Made by a program: the position numbers and the translations under genes. From Pseudomonas sp. DC1.2 (GTDB lineage: Bacteria > Pseudomonadota > Gammaproteobacteria > Pseudomonadales > Pseudomonadaceae): DNA of 64,000 nt. The stretch is taken from positions 4,593,001-4,657,000 of the forward strand of contig NZ_CP133782.1 of assembly GCF_034351645.1 (NCBI RefSeq). Reading direction: 5' to 3'. Every line of letters starts with the position of its first letter. Positions within the stretch are counted from its first letter, which is position 1. Below the pieces are notes generated by a model. That model was not told where the DNA came from and made no database searches. It saw nothing but the letters and a program-made list of their open reading frames with translations. Of the stretch, positions 37,252 through 47,260 are shown piece after piece.

Positions 37252-38534
37252 TGCGGTTTTTTATCCGAGCTATCCGACGAGCCCTCACCGAGGGCAAAGA
37301 GTTCCTGGGCCATGGCCAGCGCATCGAGGCGGCCTTCGGCAGTGAGCTTTTTCAATTGCACACTTGGGGCGTGCAGCAATTTATTAGTCAACCCGCGCGC
37401 CAATTGCACCAGCACGTCTTCAGCGCTGCTGCCGTTGGCCAGCATGCGCTGAGCTTTATGCAATTCTTCGTCACGCATGCGCTCGCTTTGCTGACGATAA
37501 GCCTTGAGCACATCCACAGCCGCCAGCTCGCGCAGGCGAACCATAAAATCGTCGGCACCGATCGAGACCATCTCTTCCGCCGCCTGGGCAGCGCCCTGTC
37601 GACTCTTGAGATTTTCAGCGACCACTTCGTGCAAATCGTCGACGCTGTAAAGATAAACGTCGTCCAACTCGCCGACTTCCGGCTCGATATCCCGAGGAAC
37701 GGCGATATCGACCATGAAAATCGGTTTGTGCTTACGCAGCTTCAGCGCACTTTCCACCGCGCCTTTGCCGAGGATCGGCAACTGACTGGCCGTGGAGCTG
37801 ATGACGATGTCACTGCGCACCAGTTCAGCCGGGATGTCCGACAGCAACACCGCGTGGGCACCGAACTGTTCGGCCAGGATGCTCGCACGCTCCAGTGTGC
37901 GGTTAGCGACCACAATACGCTTCACACCCAGCTCGTGCAGATGACGCGCGACCAGGGTGATGGTCTCACCGGCACCAATCAGCAGCGCCTGGCTGCGTTG
38001 CAAATCGCTGAAAATTTGTTTCGCCAGGCTGACCGCAGCAAAGGCCACCGACACCGGGTTTTCCCCAATGGCGGTGTCCGTGCGCACTTGCTTGGCGGCA
38101 TTGAACGTCGCCTGGAACAGCCGCCCGAGCAACGGACCGATGGTGCCGGCCTCGCGAGCCACGGCGTAGGCCGACTTCATCTGGCCGAGAATTTGCGGTT
38201 CGCCGAGCACCAACGAGTCGAGTCCGGACGCCACCCGCATCATGTGACGAACTGCCGCATCATCTTCGTGTACATAAGCACACGAACGCAGCTCTTCGAG
38301 GCTTAAATGATGGTAATCAGCCAGCCACCGCAACACGACGTCAGATGAAAGCTGATCCTGTTCTATATACAGCTCACTGCGATTGCAGGTTGAGAGGATC
38401 GCGGCTTCGCGGCTGTCAGTGAGGCGACAGAGCTGTTGCAAGGCCTCCACCAGCTGCTCAGGGGTGAAGGCCACGCGCTCGCGGACGTCTACGGAAGCAG
38501 TCTTGTGGTTAATACCGAGTGCAAGAAAGGCCAT
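37248..38534 (-). CDS. hemA: Glutamyl-tRNA reductase
   Basis: First committed step of C5-pathway haem synthesis: reduces glutamyl-tRNA to glutamate-1-semialdehyde. 428 residues with catalytic Cys50 in [10 protein letters not shown] and a NADPH-binding domain around LIGAGETI (about 186-193). First gene of the five-gene operon; divergent from the TPR lipoprotein gene with a 181-base intergenic region. Confidence 0.96.
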   Translation of the reverse strand: MAFLALGINHKTASVDVRERVAFTPEQLVEALQQLCRLTDSREAAILSTCNRSELYIEQDQLSSDVVLRWLADYHHLSLEELRSCAYVHEDDAAVRHMMRVASGLDSLVLGEPQILGQMKSAYAVAREAGTIGPLLGRLFQATFNAAKQVRTDTAIGENPVSVAFAAVSLAKQIFSDLQRSQALLIGAGETITLVARHLHELGVKRIVVANRTLERASILAEQFGAHAVLLSDIPAELVRSDIVISSTASQLPILGKGAVESALKLRKHKPIFMVDIAVPRDIEPEVGELDDVYLYSVDDLHEVVAENLKSRQGAAQAAEEMVSIGADDFMVRLRELAAVDVLKAYRQQSERMRDEELHKAQRMLANGSSAEDVLVQLARGLTNKLLHAPSVQLKKLTAEGRLDALAMAQELFALGEGSSDSSDKKPQ

Positions 38535-38715
38535 TCAAGGTCGCTGATGGTGACGTGAAGCCGGCAATTGTCCTACTTCGCCACAGACAGAACAACTACT
38601 GCTGACTATTGTCCCAATTACCAGCCCCTATCAGGCATCCACTGAGACTCGGTTATGTTTGGCCGAAAGCTTGTGTCATGATGATCCGACCGCAGGTTAG
38701 TCGTCCTTCTCCTAT

Positions 38716-40440
38716 ATGAATAGATCTTCCGCGTTGCTCCTTGCTTTTGTCTTCCTCAGCGGCTGCCAAGCCATGGCACCCGTTTCGCCGGACGGTACGC
38801 CGCCGGTTGAAGGCAGCACTCCCGCCCCTGAAAAGCCCAAGGTTTACAGCTCATTCAGTGAAGAAACCATCTTCAGCCTGTTGAGTGCCGAACTGGCTGG
38901 CCAGCGCAATCGTTTCGACATTGCCCTGGACAACTACGTGACCCAGGCCATCAACACTCAGGATCCGGGCATCTCCGAGCGGGCATTCCGTATCGCCGAG
39001 TACCTGGGCGCCGATCAGGCAGCCCTGGACACCGCGCTGATCTGGGCAAAAAATGCACCGGACGACCTCGAAGCGCAACGGGCTGCCGCCGTGCAGTTGG
39101 CTCGCGCCGGTCGCTATGACGACTCCATGGTCTATATGGAAAAAGTGTTGCAGGGCAAAGGTGACACACACTTTGACTTTCTTGCCTTGTCTGCCGCTGA
39201 TACCGACCAGGACACCCGCAACGGTTTGATGAAAAGCTTTGACCGCCTGTTGCAACGCCACCCGAAAAACAGCCAGCTGATTTTCGGTAAGGCCTTGCTG
39301 ATGCAGCAAGACGGCGATGGCAAAGGCGCACTGACGCTGCTGGAAGACAATCCGCCGGACGATGGCGAAATTGCACCGATTTTGTTGCGCGCGCGCCTGC
39401 TGCAAGCGCTCAACCGAGGCGGCGAAGCGCTGCCGCTGCTGCAAAAAAACATCAAGAAATACCCGGACGACAAACGCCTGCGCCTGACTTACGCCCGCTT
39501 GCTGGTCGAGCAGGACCGTATGGACGATGCCAAGGTCGAGTTTTCCAGCCTGGTGCAGCAATACCCCGAAGACGACGAACTGCGCTACTCCCTGGCACTT
39601 GTCTGCCTGGAAGCCAAGGCCTGGGACGAGGCCAAGGGTTACCTGGAAGACCTTATCGCACGCGAAAGCCACGTCGACTCCGCGCACCTGAACCTGGGCC
39701 GCATTGCCGAAGAGCGCAACGACCCACAAGGCGCGCTGATCGAATACGCCCAAGTCGGCCCCGGCAATGACTACCTGCCTGCGCAATTGCGCCAGGCCGA
39801 CATCCTGATGAACAACGGCAAAACCGCTGAAGCCCAAACCAAGCTGGCAGCAGAGCGCGACACGCAACCGGATTATGCGATCCAGCTGTACCTGATCGAA
39901 TCCGAGACTTTGTCCGCCAACAAACAGGACGACAAGGCGTGGAAAGTCTTGCAACACGCCTTGCAGCAATACCCGGACGATCTGAATCTGCTTTACACGC
40001 GGGCCATGCTGGCCGAAAAACGTAATGACCTGGCGCAGATGGAGAAAGACCTGCGACTGATCATCAAGCGCGACCCGGACAATGCGATGGCACTGAACGC
40101 CCTTGGCTACACCTTGTCTGACCGGACGACGCGTTACGCCGAAGCGAAGGCCCTGATCGAACACGCGCACCAGCTCAACCCGGAAGACCCAGCGGTACTC
40201 GACAGCCTCGGCTGGGTGAATTTCCGCCTGGGCAACCTTGATGAAGCCGAACGCTATCTGCGCCTGGCCCTGGAGCGTTTCCCCGACCAGGAAGTCGCCG
40301 CTCACCTGGGCGAAGTCCTGTGGAGCAACGGCAAGCAACGCGAAGCCAAGCAAGTCTGGGGCAAGTTCCTCAAGAACCAGCCCGACAGCCCTACCCTGCG
40401 CAGCACCATCAAGCGCCTGACCGGATCAGAGACTCTTTAA
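38716..40440 (+). CDS. TPR-repeat outer-membrane lipoprotein
   Basis: 574 residues. Lipoprotein signal with lipobox LSGC (Cys17), a Pro-rich linker, then tandem tetratricopeptide repeats over most of the length (for example [20 protein letters not shown] near 480-500). It should be a scaffold on the periplasmic face. lolB starts 4 bases behind its stop codon, suggesting a role linked to lipoprotein sorting; the same pair is conserved in pseudomonads (PA4667-lolB, from memory). Confidence 0.88.
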   Translation: MNRSSALLLAFVFLSGCQAMAPVSPDGTPPVEGSTPAPEKPKVYSSFSEETIFSLLSAELAGQRNRFDIALDNYVTQAINTQDPGISERAFRIAEYLGADQAALDTALIWAKNAPDDLEAQRAAAVQLARAGRYDDSMVYMEKVLQGKGDTHFDFLALSAADTDQDTRNGLMKSFDRLLQRHPKNSQLIFGKALLMQQDGDGKGALTLLEDNPPDDGEIAPILLRARLLQALNRGGEALPLLQKNIKKYPDDKRLRLTYARLLVEQDRMDDAKVEFSSLVQQYPEDDELRYSLALVCLEAKAWDEAKGYLEDLIARESHVDSAHLNLGRIAEERNDPQGALIEYAQVGPGNDYLPAQLRQADILMNNGKTAEAQTKLAAERDTQPDYAIQLYLIESETLSANKQDDKAWKVLQHALQQYPDDLNLLYTRAMLAEKRNDLAQMEKDLRLIIKRDPDNAMALNALGYTLSDRTTRYAEAKALIEHAHQLNPEDPAVLDSLGWVNFRLGNLDEAERYLRLALERFPDQEVAAHLGEVLWSNGKQREAKQVWGKFLKNQPDSPTLRSTIKRLTGSETL

Positions 40441-40444
40441 GATT

Positions 40445-41062
40445 ATGTTTTTGCGCCACGTTATCGTTTTCAGCTTTATCGCCCTGCTCGCCGGTTGCGC
40501 GGGCTTCGGCGCCCGCGAGTCGGTCGAGGGTCACGGCGACCCCGCCCAATGGCGCGTACACAAACAGCAAATGACCAGCCTCGACGGCTGGCAGATCAAC
40601 GGCAAGATCGGGATTCGCGCGCCGAAAGACTCGGGCAGCGGCACTTTGTTCTGGCTGCAACGACAGGATTACTACGACATTCGCCTCTCCGGCCCTCTCG
40701 GTCGCGGCGCAGCACGCCTGACGGGGCGCCCCGGCAAGGTCTCGCTGGAAGTTGCCAATCAGGGTCGCTACGAGGCGCCCACCCCGGAAGCCCTGCTCGA
40801 AGAACAGCTCGGCTGGAAGCTGCCAGTGTCCAACCTCGCCTGGTGGGTTCGCGGGCTACCGGCACCGGACAGCAAAAGCCGCCTAAGCCTCGACGCTGAC
40901 AGCCGACTGGCCAGCCTGGAACAAGATGGATGGCAGGTCGAATACTTGAGCTATGCCGAGCAAAACGGTTACTGGCTGCCCGAGCGAATCAAACTGCATG
41001 GAACTGACCTTGACGTCACGCTGGTGATCAAGGAATGGCAACCACGCAAACTGGGGCAGTGA
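40445..41062 (+). CDS. lolB: Outer-membrane lipoprotein insertion protein
   Basis: Receives lipoproteins from LolA and inserts them in the outer membrane. 205 residues, itself a lipoprotein (lipobox LAGC, Cys18), with the LolB segments [10 protein letters not shown] and [12 protein letters not shown]. The operon continues with ispE, 2 bases after its stop. Confidence 0.94.
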   Translation: MFLRHVIVFSFIALLAGCAGFGARESVEGHGDPAQWRVHKQQMTSLDGWQINGKIGIRAPKDSGSGTLFWLQRQDYYDIRLSGPLGRGAARLTGRPGKVSLEVANQGRYEAPTPEALLEEQLGWKLPVSNLAWWVRGLPAPDSKSRLSLDADSRLASLEQDGWQVEYLSYAEQNGYWLPERIKLHGTDLDVTLVIKEWQPRKLGQ

Positions 41063-41064
41063 AC

Positions 41065-41916
41065 ATGACTGCTCCGCGCTTGACGCTGCCCTCACCTGCC
41101 AAACTTAATTTGATGCTGCACATTCTCGGGCGCCGTGAAGACGGTTATCACGAGTTGCAGACTATTTTTCAGTTTCTCGATTACGGCGATGACATCACCT
41201 TCGCCGTGCGCGATGACGGTGTCATTCGCTTGCATACCGAATTCGAGGGCGTCCCCCACGACAGCAACCTGATCGTCAAAGCCGCAAAAAGACTTCAGGA
41301 GCAATCGGGTTGTTCGCTGGGCATCGATATCTGGATCGAAAAAATCCTGCCCATGGGCGGTGGAATTGGTGGCGGCAGCTCAAACGCCGCCACCACATTG
41401 CTCGGCCTCAATCATCTCTGGCAATTGGGATGGGATGAAGACCAACTGGCCGTGCTGGGCCTGACGCTGGGCGCCGACGTCCCGGTTTTCGTGCGTGGGC
41501 ATGCAGCTTTTGCGGAAGGTGTGGGCGAAAAACTCACCCCTGTAGACCCCGAAGAACCTTGGTATCTGGTACTCGTGCCGCAAGTATCTGTAAGTACAGC
41601 AGAAATTTTTTCAGATCCGTTGTTGACACGTAACTCTTCTCCCATTAAAGTGCGCCCCGTTCCCAAGGGAAACAGTCGAAATGACTGCTTACCGGTGGTA
41701 GCAAGGCGTTACCCAGATGTACGTAACGCATTGGATTTGTTAGGTAAATTTACCGAAGCAAAACTCACCGGAACTGGAAGTTGTGTGTTTGGGGGCTTCC
41801 CAAGCAAAGCTGAAGCTGATAAAGTCTCGGCCCTTCTTACAGAGACCCTTACAGGGTTTGTAGCAAAGGGAAGTAACATTTCGATGTTGCATCGCAAGCT
41901 GCAAAGTCTGCTCTAA
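41065..41916 (+). CDS. ispE: 4-diphosphocytidyl-2-C-methyl-D-erythritol kinase
   Basis: GHMP kinase of the MEP isoprenoid pathway. 283 residues; ATP-binding motif [15 protein letters not shown] at 96-110 and opening [20 protein letters not shown]. The start at 41065 ([13 protein letters not shown]) follows GGGG and sits behind the lolB stop; an upstream ATG at 41035 lies inside lolB. Confidence 0.96.
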   Translation: MTAPRLTLPSPAKLNLMLHILGRREDGYHELQTIFQFLDYGDDITFAVRDDGVIRLHTEFEGVPHDSNLIVKAAKRLQEQSGCSLGIDIWIEKILPMGGGIGGGSSNAATTLLGLNHLWQLGWDEDQLAVLGLTLGADVPVFVRGHAAFAEGVGEKLTPVDPEEPWYLVLVPQVSVSTAEIFSDPLLTRNSSPIKVRPVPKGNSRNDCLPVVARRYPDVRNALDLLGKFTEAKLTGTGSCVFGGFPSKAEADKVSALLTETLTGFVAKGSNISMLHRKLQSLL

Positions 41917-41923
41917 AAGGAAT

Positions 41924-41940
41924 CGAGTACTGGGTACTCG
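41924..41940 (+). repeat. Perfect hairpin between ispE and tRNA-Gln
   Basis: CGAGTAC-TGG-GTACTCG lies 8 bases after the ispE stop codon and 13 bases before the tRNA. No T-run follows, so it is not a terminator. It may protect the ispE 3' end or guide RNase processing of a joint ispE-tRNA transcript. Confidence 0.6.
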
Positions 41941-41953
41941 TTGCAACAAATAC

Positions 41954-42028
41954 AGGGGCGTCGCCAAGCGGTAAGGCAGCAGGTTTTGATCCTGCCATGC
42001 GTTGGTTCGAATCCAGCCGCCCCTGCCA
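41954..42028 (+). tRNA. tRNA-Gln (TTG anticodon)
   Basis: 75 bases with CCA encoded. Acceptor stem AGGGGCG/CGCCCCT with discriminator G, anticodon stem GCAGG/CCTGC around loop TTTTGAT, T-loop GTTCGAATC. Between ispE and prs, as in other pseudomonads. No promoter is obvious in the 37-base gap, so it may be cut from the upstream transcript. Confidence 0.97.
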
Positions 42029-42074
42029 TTTTCTAATACTCATCCAGGTTACCCTCAGCCTTCAGGTACTGCGC

Positions 42075-43016
42075 GTGTCCAAGATGATGGTCTTTACGGG
42101 GAACGCTAACCCCGATCTGGCTCGGCGTGTTGTACGTCAGCTGCATATCCCTCTCGGTGACATCTCTGTCGGTAAGTTTTCCGACGGCGAAATTACAGCC
42201 GAGATCAATGAAAATGTCCGCGGTAAAGACGTTTTCATTATTCAGCCGACTTGCGCTCCGACCAACGATAACCTGATGGAACTGGTAGTGATGGCTGATG
42301 CCTTCCGCCGCTCCTCAGCTACTCGTATCACTGCTGTTATTCCTTACTTTGGTTATGCCCGTCAGGATCGCCGTCCGCGTTCCGCACGTGTGGCTATCAG
42401 CGCGAAAGTCGTTGCTGACATGCTTACCGTAGTCGGCATCGATCGTGTTCTCACGGTTGATCTGCATGCTGACCAAATTCAGGGTTTCTTCGATATTCCG
42501 GTAGATAACATCTACGGCTCCCCAGTATTGGTGGATGACATTGAAGATCAGCGCTTCGAAAACCTGATGATCGTGTCCCCGGACATTGGTGGCGTCGTGC
42601 GTGCACGTGCTGTTGCCAAGTCCCTGGGCGTAGATCTCGGGATCATCGACAAACGCCGTGAGAAAGCCAATCACTCTGAAGTGATGCATATCATTGGTGA
42701 TGTCGAAGGGCGTACCTGCATTCTGGTTGACGACATGGTCGATACCGCCGGCACTCTGTGCCACGCGGCCAAGGCCCTGAAAGAGCATGGCGCTTCCAAG
42801 GTTTTCGCTTACTGCACGCACCCTGTGCTGTCCGGTCGAGCGATCGAAAACATCGAAAATTCCATGCTGGACGAACTGGTGGTAACTAACACCATCCCGT
42901 TGTCCGCTGCTGCTCAAGCCTGCACACGTATCCGTCAATTGGATATCGCGCCGGTAGTTGCTGAAGCGGTTCGCCGCATCAGCAATGAAGAATCGATCAG
43001 CGCGATGTTCCGCTAA
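42075..43016 (+). CDS. prs: Ribose-phosphate pyrophosphokinase
   Basis: Makes PRPP from ribose-5-phosphate and ATP, the precursor for the Hpt and Upp reactions seen in this window. 313 residues with a GTG start ([20 protein letters not shown]) and the PRPP-binding loop DDMVDTAGT near 220-228. An upstream ATG would start inside tRNA-Gln. A strong terminator follows. Confidence 0.96.
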   Translation: MSKMMVFTGNANPDLARRVVRQLHIPLGDISVGKFSDGEITAEINENVRGKDVFIIQPTCAPTNDNLMELVVMADAFRRSSATRITAVIPYFGYARQDRRPRSARVAISAKVVADMLTVVGIDRVLTVDLHADQIQGFFDIPVDNIYGSPVLVDDIEDQRFENLMIVSPDIGGVVRARAVAKSLGVDLGIIDKRREKANHSEVMHIIGDVEGRTCILVDDMVDTAGTLCHAAKALKEHGASKVFAYCTHPVLSGRAIENIENSMLDELVVTNTIPLSAAAQACTRIRQLDIAPVVAEAVRRISNEESISAMFR

Positions 43017-43054
43017 GGGCCCTGCCCTTCTCGAACCTCTCGTTGTCGAAAAGC

Positions 43055-43092
43055 GCCCCGCCCCGGCATTCCTGTCGGGGCGGGGCTTTTTT
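43055..43092 (+). terminator. Rho-independent terminator of prs
   Basis: Perfect 11-bp stem GCCCCGCCCCG/CGGGGCGGGGC, 10-base loop, six T. Confidence 0.95.
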
Positions 43093-43157
43093 GCCCATAT
43101 CGCCTTTAGCGCTGGTCGCAACCGCTGGGGCGAATGTGGTTATTTTGGAGATACAAC

Positions 43158-43757
43158 ATGAACGATTTTACCCTGAATGCTGAAGTGCGTTCCGACCTGG
43201 GGAAAGGTGCGAGCCGCCGCCTGCGTCGTCTCGCAAGCCTGGTTCCAGCTGTAGTTTACGGTGGCGAGAAAGCCCCTGAATCCATCAGCATGCAAGCTAA
43301 AGAAGTTGCCAAACTGCTCGAAAACGACGCGGCTTACAGCCACATCATCGAGCTGAATGTTGGCGGCACCAAGCAAAACGTCATCATCAAAGCTCTGCAG
43401 CGTCACCCGGCCAAAGGCCACGTGATGCACGCTGACTTCGTACGCGTTGTAGCTGGCCAGAAACTGACCGCTATCGTGCCTGTACACTTCATCGGCGAAG
43501 CTGCTCCGATCAAGAAAGGCGGCGAAATCTCGCACGTTACTTCTGAAATCGAAGTGTCCTGCCTGCCGAAAGACCTGCCTGAATTCATCGAAGTTGACCT
43601 GGCTAACGCCGAAGTCGGCTCGATCATTCACCTGTCTGACCTCAAAGCCCCTAAAGGCGTTGAGTTTGTTGCTCTGGCTCACGGTAACGACCTGGCTGTT
43701 GCCAACGTTCACGCTCCACGTGTTGCTCCAGAAGCTGAAGAAGGCGCTGCAGAGTAA
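43158..43757 (+). CDS. rplY: 50S ribosomal protein L25 (Ctc family)
   Basis: 5S rRNA-binding protein. 199 residues, the long form: an N-terminal L25 domain (1-95, opening [21 protein letters not shown]) and a C-terminal TL5/Ctc extension ending in an acidic Glu-rich tail. TTGGAG precedes the ATG. A terminator separates it from prs, so it has its own promoter in the 65-base gap or depends on readthrough. Confidence 0.95.
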   Translation: MNDFTLNAEVRSDLGKGASRRLRRLASLVPAVVYGGEKAPESISMQAKEVAKLLENDAAYSHIIELNVGGTKQNVIIKALQRHPAKGHVMHADFVRVVAGQKLTAIVPVHFIGEAAPIKKGGEISHVTSEIEVSCLPKDLPEFIEVDLANAEVGSIIHLSDLKAPKGVEFVALAHGNDLAVANVHAPRVAPEAEEGAAE

Positions 43758-43927
43758 ATTACTCTGTAACGCCGGAGTGACCAGGTAACATCGCGAACTG
43801 AAACGTAGCGAGAAAGCGGACGGGAACGCGGAGTTTACATAATGGTAAATGAGCACTTGTCGTCCACTTTTGCCGCACGCTTTGATTGCGGCGATGTTAT
43901 CCAAAACTCCAAGGAAGGGCCCCTATC

Positions 43928-44512
43928 GTGACTGCCATTAAACTGATCGTTGGCCTGGGAAATCCAGGCGCTGAATACGAACAGACTCGGCATAACGCAG
44001 GGGCCCTTTTTGTTGAGCGCATCGCGAACGCCCAGGGTGTTAACCTTGCGGCCGATCGCAAATATTTCGGCCTGACCGGACGCTATTCGCATCAAGGTCA
44101 GGATGTTCGTCTGTTGATTCCCACCACCTACATGAACCGTAGCGGCCAAGCCGTAGCGGCACTTGCCGGATTCTTCCGTATTACGCCTGAAGAAATCCTG
44201 GTGGCGCATGACGAACTCGACTTGCCTCCGGGCGTTGCCAAACTCAAGCAGGGCGGCGGCCATGGCGGTCACAACGGGTTGCGCGACATCATTGCGCAAC
44301 TGGGCAATCAGAATACCTTTCACCGCTTGCGGCTTGGCATTGGCCACCCGGGCGTTGCCAGTATGGTTTCAAATTTCGTCCTGGGTCGTGCGCCACGCGC
44401 CGAACAGGAAAAACTCGATGCCAGCATCGACTTTGCCCTCGGCGTGCTGCCGGATATCCTCGCCGGTGAATGGAACCGCGCGATGAAAAACCTGCACAGC
44501 CAGAAGGCCTGA
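43928..44512 (+). CDS. pth: Peptidyl-tRNA hydrolase
   Basis: Releases tRNA from prematurely dropped peptidyl-tRNA. 194 residues starting at GTG 43928 after AAGGAAGG. Catalytic His22 in TRHNAG and the [11 protein letters not shown]sp (about 95) are present, with the opening LIVGLGNPG. rplY precedes and ychF follows, the standard order. Confidence 0.96.
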   Translation: MTAIKLIVGLGNPGAEYEQTRHNAGALFVERIANAQGVNLAADRKYFGLTGRYSHQGQDVRLLIPTTYMNRSGQAVAALAGFFRITPEEILVAHDELDLPPGVAKLKQGGGHGGHNGLRDIIAQLGNQNTFHRLRLGIGHPGVASMVSNFVLGRAPRAEQEKLDASIDFALGVLPDILAGEWNRAMKNLHSQKA

Positions 44513-44534
44513 CTCACTCCTCGGGGAAAACACC

Positions 44535-45635
44535 ATGGGATTCAATTGCGGCATCGTCGGCCTGCCTAACGTCGGCAAGTCCACCCTATTCAACGCCCTG
44601 ACCAAATCCGGGATCGCGGCCGAGAACTTCCCCTTCTGCACCATCGAGCCGAACACCGGTATCGTGCCAATGCCGGATCCACGTCTGGAAGCCCTGGCAG
44701 CCATCGTCAATCCAAAGCGCATCCTGCCGACCACAATGGAGTTCGTCGATATCGCAGGCCTGGTTGCCGGCGCCTCGAAAGGCGAGGGCCTGGGTAACAA
44801 GTTCCTCGCCAACATCCGCGAAACCGATGCCATCGCCCACGTGGTCCGCTGCTTCGAAGACGAGAACGTAATTCACGTCTCCAACAGCGTCGACCCGAAA
44901 CGCGACATTGAGATCATCGACCTCGAACTGATCTTCGCTGACCTCGACAGCTGCGAGAAGCAACTGCAGAAAGTTGCCCGCAACGCCAAGGGCGGCGACA
45001 AGGATGCCGTGGTCCAGAAAGGGCTGCTGGAGCAACTCATCGCTCACTTCACCCTCGGCAAGCCTGCGCGCACGCTGATGAAGACCATGCATGCCGACGA
45101 CAAAGCGGTGATTCGTGGCTTCCACCTGCTGACGACCAAGCCGGTCATGTACATCGCCAACGTCGCTGAAGACGGGTTCGAGAACAACCCGCTGCTGGAC
45201 GTGGTCAAGGCCATTGCCGAAGAGGAAGGCGCAATCGTGGTTCCGGTCTGCAACAAGATCGAAGCCGAAATCGCTGAGCTGGATGATGGCGAAGAGAAAG
45301 ACATGTTCCTCGAAGCCCTGGGCCTCGAAGAACCGGGCCTGAACCGCGTGATTCGCGCCGGCTACGAGATGCTGCACCTACAGACTTATTTCACCGCCGG
45401 CGTTGAAGAAGTTCGCGCCTGGACCGTCCGCGTCGGTGCTACCGGGCCACAAGCCGCTGGCGTGATCCACACCGACTTTGAAAAAGGCTTCATCCGCGCA
45501 GAAGTTATCGCCTATGACGACTTCATCCAGTACAAGGGCGAAGCTGGCAGCAAAGAAGCCGGTAAATGGCGTCTGGAAGGCAAGGATTACATCGTGAAAG
45601 ACGGCGACGTAATGCACTTCCGTTTCAACGTCTAA
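44535..45635 (+). CDS. ychF: Redox-regulated ribosome-binding ATPase YchF (Obg family)
   Basis: 366 residues. P-loop GLPNVGKST at 9-17, an ATP-preferring NKIE in place of NKxD (about 238-241), a coiled-coil insert, and a C-terminal TGS domain (about 280-363). Binds ribosomes and responds to oxidative stress in E. coli. GGGG precedes the ATG 22 bases after pth. Confidence 0.95.
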   Translation: MGFNCGIVGLPNVGKSTLFNALTKSGIAAENFPFCTIEPNTGIVPMPDPRLEALAAIVNPKRILPTTMEFVDIAGLVAGASKGEGLGNKFLANIRETDAIAHVVRCFEDENVIHVSNSVDPKRDIEIIDLELIFADLDSCEKQLQKVARNAKGGDKDAVVQKGLLEQLIAHFTLGKPARTLMKTMHADDKAVIRGFHLLTTKPVMYIANVAEDGFENNPLLDVVKAIAEEEGAIVVPVCNKIEAEIAELDDGEEKDMFLEALGLEEPGLNRVIRAGYEMLHLQTYFTAGVEEVRAWTVRVGATGPQAAGVIHTDFEKGFIRAEVIAYDDFIQYKGEAGSKEAGKWRLEGKDYIVKDGDVMHFRFNV

Positions 45636-45648
45636 ACACCCGCACAAG

Positions 45649-45678
45649 AAAAAGCCGCGTTTTATACGCGGCTTTTTT
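45649..45678. terminator. Bidirectional terminator between ychF and the MFS gene
   Basis: AAAAGCCGCG-TTTTATA-CGCGGCTTTTTT. A-run and T-run on either side let it serve both converging genes. Confidence 0.92.
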
Positions 45679-45718
45679 GCACCTGAAATAATCACCCGCC
45701 ACATTAGACGGCGGGCGC

Positions 45719-46936
45719 TCAGGCCTTTTTTGTTCTTGGCAGCAAGATCGCTAATACGCCAAACAACGGCAGGAACGAGCACAGAAAGTACACGTACTCA
45801 ATCCCTCGAACATCCGCCAGGTGCCCCAGCAGTGCCGCACCAATCCCGCCAAAACCGAACATCAAACCAAAGAACACGCCTGCGATCATCCCGACATTCC
45901 CCGGCACCAACTCCTGCGCGTACACCACGATGGCCGAGAACGCCGAAGCCAAGATGAAACCGATGACGACGCTGAGAATACTGGTCCAGAAAAGATCGAC
46001 GTGCGGCAGGATCAGGGTGAATGGCGCTACGCCGAGGATCGAAAACCAGATCACCGCCTTACGCCCAACCTTGTCGCCAATCGGCCCACCGAAAAAGGTC
46101 CCCGCCGCCACCGCCCCCAGAAACAGGAACAAGTGCAACTGCGAGCTTGCCACTGACAGATCAAACTTTTCGATCAGGTAGAAAGTGAAGTAGCTGGTGA
46201 AACTGGCCATGTAGAAGTATTTCGAGAACACCAGTAGCCCAAGCACCACCAGCGCACTGATCACCCGGCGCTTCGACAGCCCATGCGTCGCCGCCTGACC
46301 TTGCTTGAGCTTGAACAGGCTCAAATGATTGGCGTACCAACGGCTGATCCGATAGAGCACGAACAGCGCAAACACCGCGAACAATCCAAACCACGCTACA
46401 TGGCCTTGGCCGTAAGGGATGATGATTGCCGCCGCGAGCAATGGGCCGAACGCTGAGCCGGCGTTGCCGCCCACCTGGAAGGTCGACTGCGCCAGACCAA
46501 ACCGCCCGCCCGAGGCCAGCCGCGCCACGCGGGAGGCCTCCGGGTGAAATGTCGACGAGCCAATGCCGATCAGCCCCGCCGCCAGCAAAATCAGAGGAAA
46601 GGTGCCGACTTGGGACATCATTAAAATGCCCACCAACGTGCAGACCGTCCCGGCCGGCAACAACCAGGGTTGGGGATGGCGATCCGTGTAATAACCGACC
46701 CACGGCTGCAACAGCGAAGCCGTCAGTTGAAAGGTCAGGGTAATCAGGCCGACCTGGGTGAAGGTCAGACCGTAATTGGCCTTGAGCATCGGGTAGATCG
46801 ACGGCAGGACCGACTGAATCAGATCGTTGATCATATGCGCCAGCGCTACCGCGCCAATAATGCGCATAACCAGCGGACTGCTTTGAGCTGTCGCGGGGAC
46901 CGGCGTCGCGCCAGCCGGGGCGTTGCTGAGAGCCAT
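45719..46936 (-). CDS. MFS transporter, fosmidomycin-resistance (Fsr) type
   Basis: 405 residues with twelve membrane segments. The IGIGSSTFHPEASRVARLASGGRFG segment (about 122-140, shown in parts) with STFHPEA is typical of the Fsr family, as is the N-terminal MINDLIQSVLPSIYPMLK. Fsr exports fosmidomycin in E. coli; the natural substrate here is unknown. Stands alone, convergent with ychF. Confidence 0.85.
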   Translation of the reverse strand: MALSNAPAGATPVPATAQSSPLVMRIIGAVALAHMINDLIQSVLPSIYPMLKANYGLTFTQVGLITLTFQLTASLLQPWVGYYTDRHPQPWLLPAGTVCTLVGILMMSQVGTFPLILLAAGLIGIGSSTFHPEASRVARLASGGRFGLAQSTFQVGGNAGSAFGPLLAAAIIIPYGQGHVAWFGLFAVFALFVLYRISRWYANHLSLFKLKQGQAATHGLSKRRVISALVVLGLLVFSKYFYMASFTSYFTFYLIEKFDLSVASSQLHLFLFLGAVAAGTFFGGPIGDKVGRKAVIWFSILGVAPFTLILPHVDLFWTSILSVVIGFILASAFSAIVVYAQELVPGNVGMIAGVFFGLMFGFGGIGAALLGHLADVRGIEYVYFLCSFLPLFGVLAILLPRTKKA

Positions 46937-47260
46937 AGAAGTTTCCGTACGACAAATGGATGCACACAGGCAGGGCCGTCAATGTGCCACTTTTCAGTGC
47001 GAGAGCGCCATCCCCTTAGGCACCTAACGACCTCAATCTCGAGGGTAGTAGCGTAACGCCATGGTCTGAATCTTGCCTTGTAAATCTCCTTCAACGCGGC
47101 CTTCTTACAAAGCAGGCCGAGAATGGGAAGTTTCACCACAAAGTCGGCCTACAGAGCTTACAAAGGTGAACTTTCGAGGCCTTTTAAAAGGGCACACGTC
47201 GCGGTCACAACGACCCCGACGCACGCCATTGGTGCGTGGTGTCCACGGGAGTCATGAGGC
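46937..47260. other. Intergenic region between divergent MFS and chemoreceptor genes
   Basis: 324 bases that must contain both promoters. I see no small gene. A small inverted repeat CGCAC/GTGCG lies near 47218-47237 before the chemoreceptor start, and TTTTAAAA at about 47183 is an AT-rich island. Nothing else is supported. Confidence 0.35.

Noticed and set aside
38851..40353. 500-codon minus-strand frame opposite the TPR lipoprotein gene
   Set aside because: GC-rich codon bias on the true strand leaves the opposite strand open. The plus-strand protein has a lipobox and TPR repeats; the minus-strand one has no domain or ribosome site.
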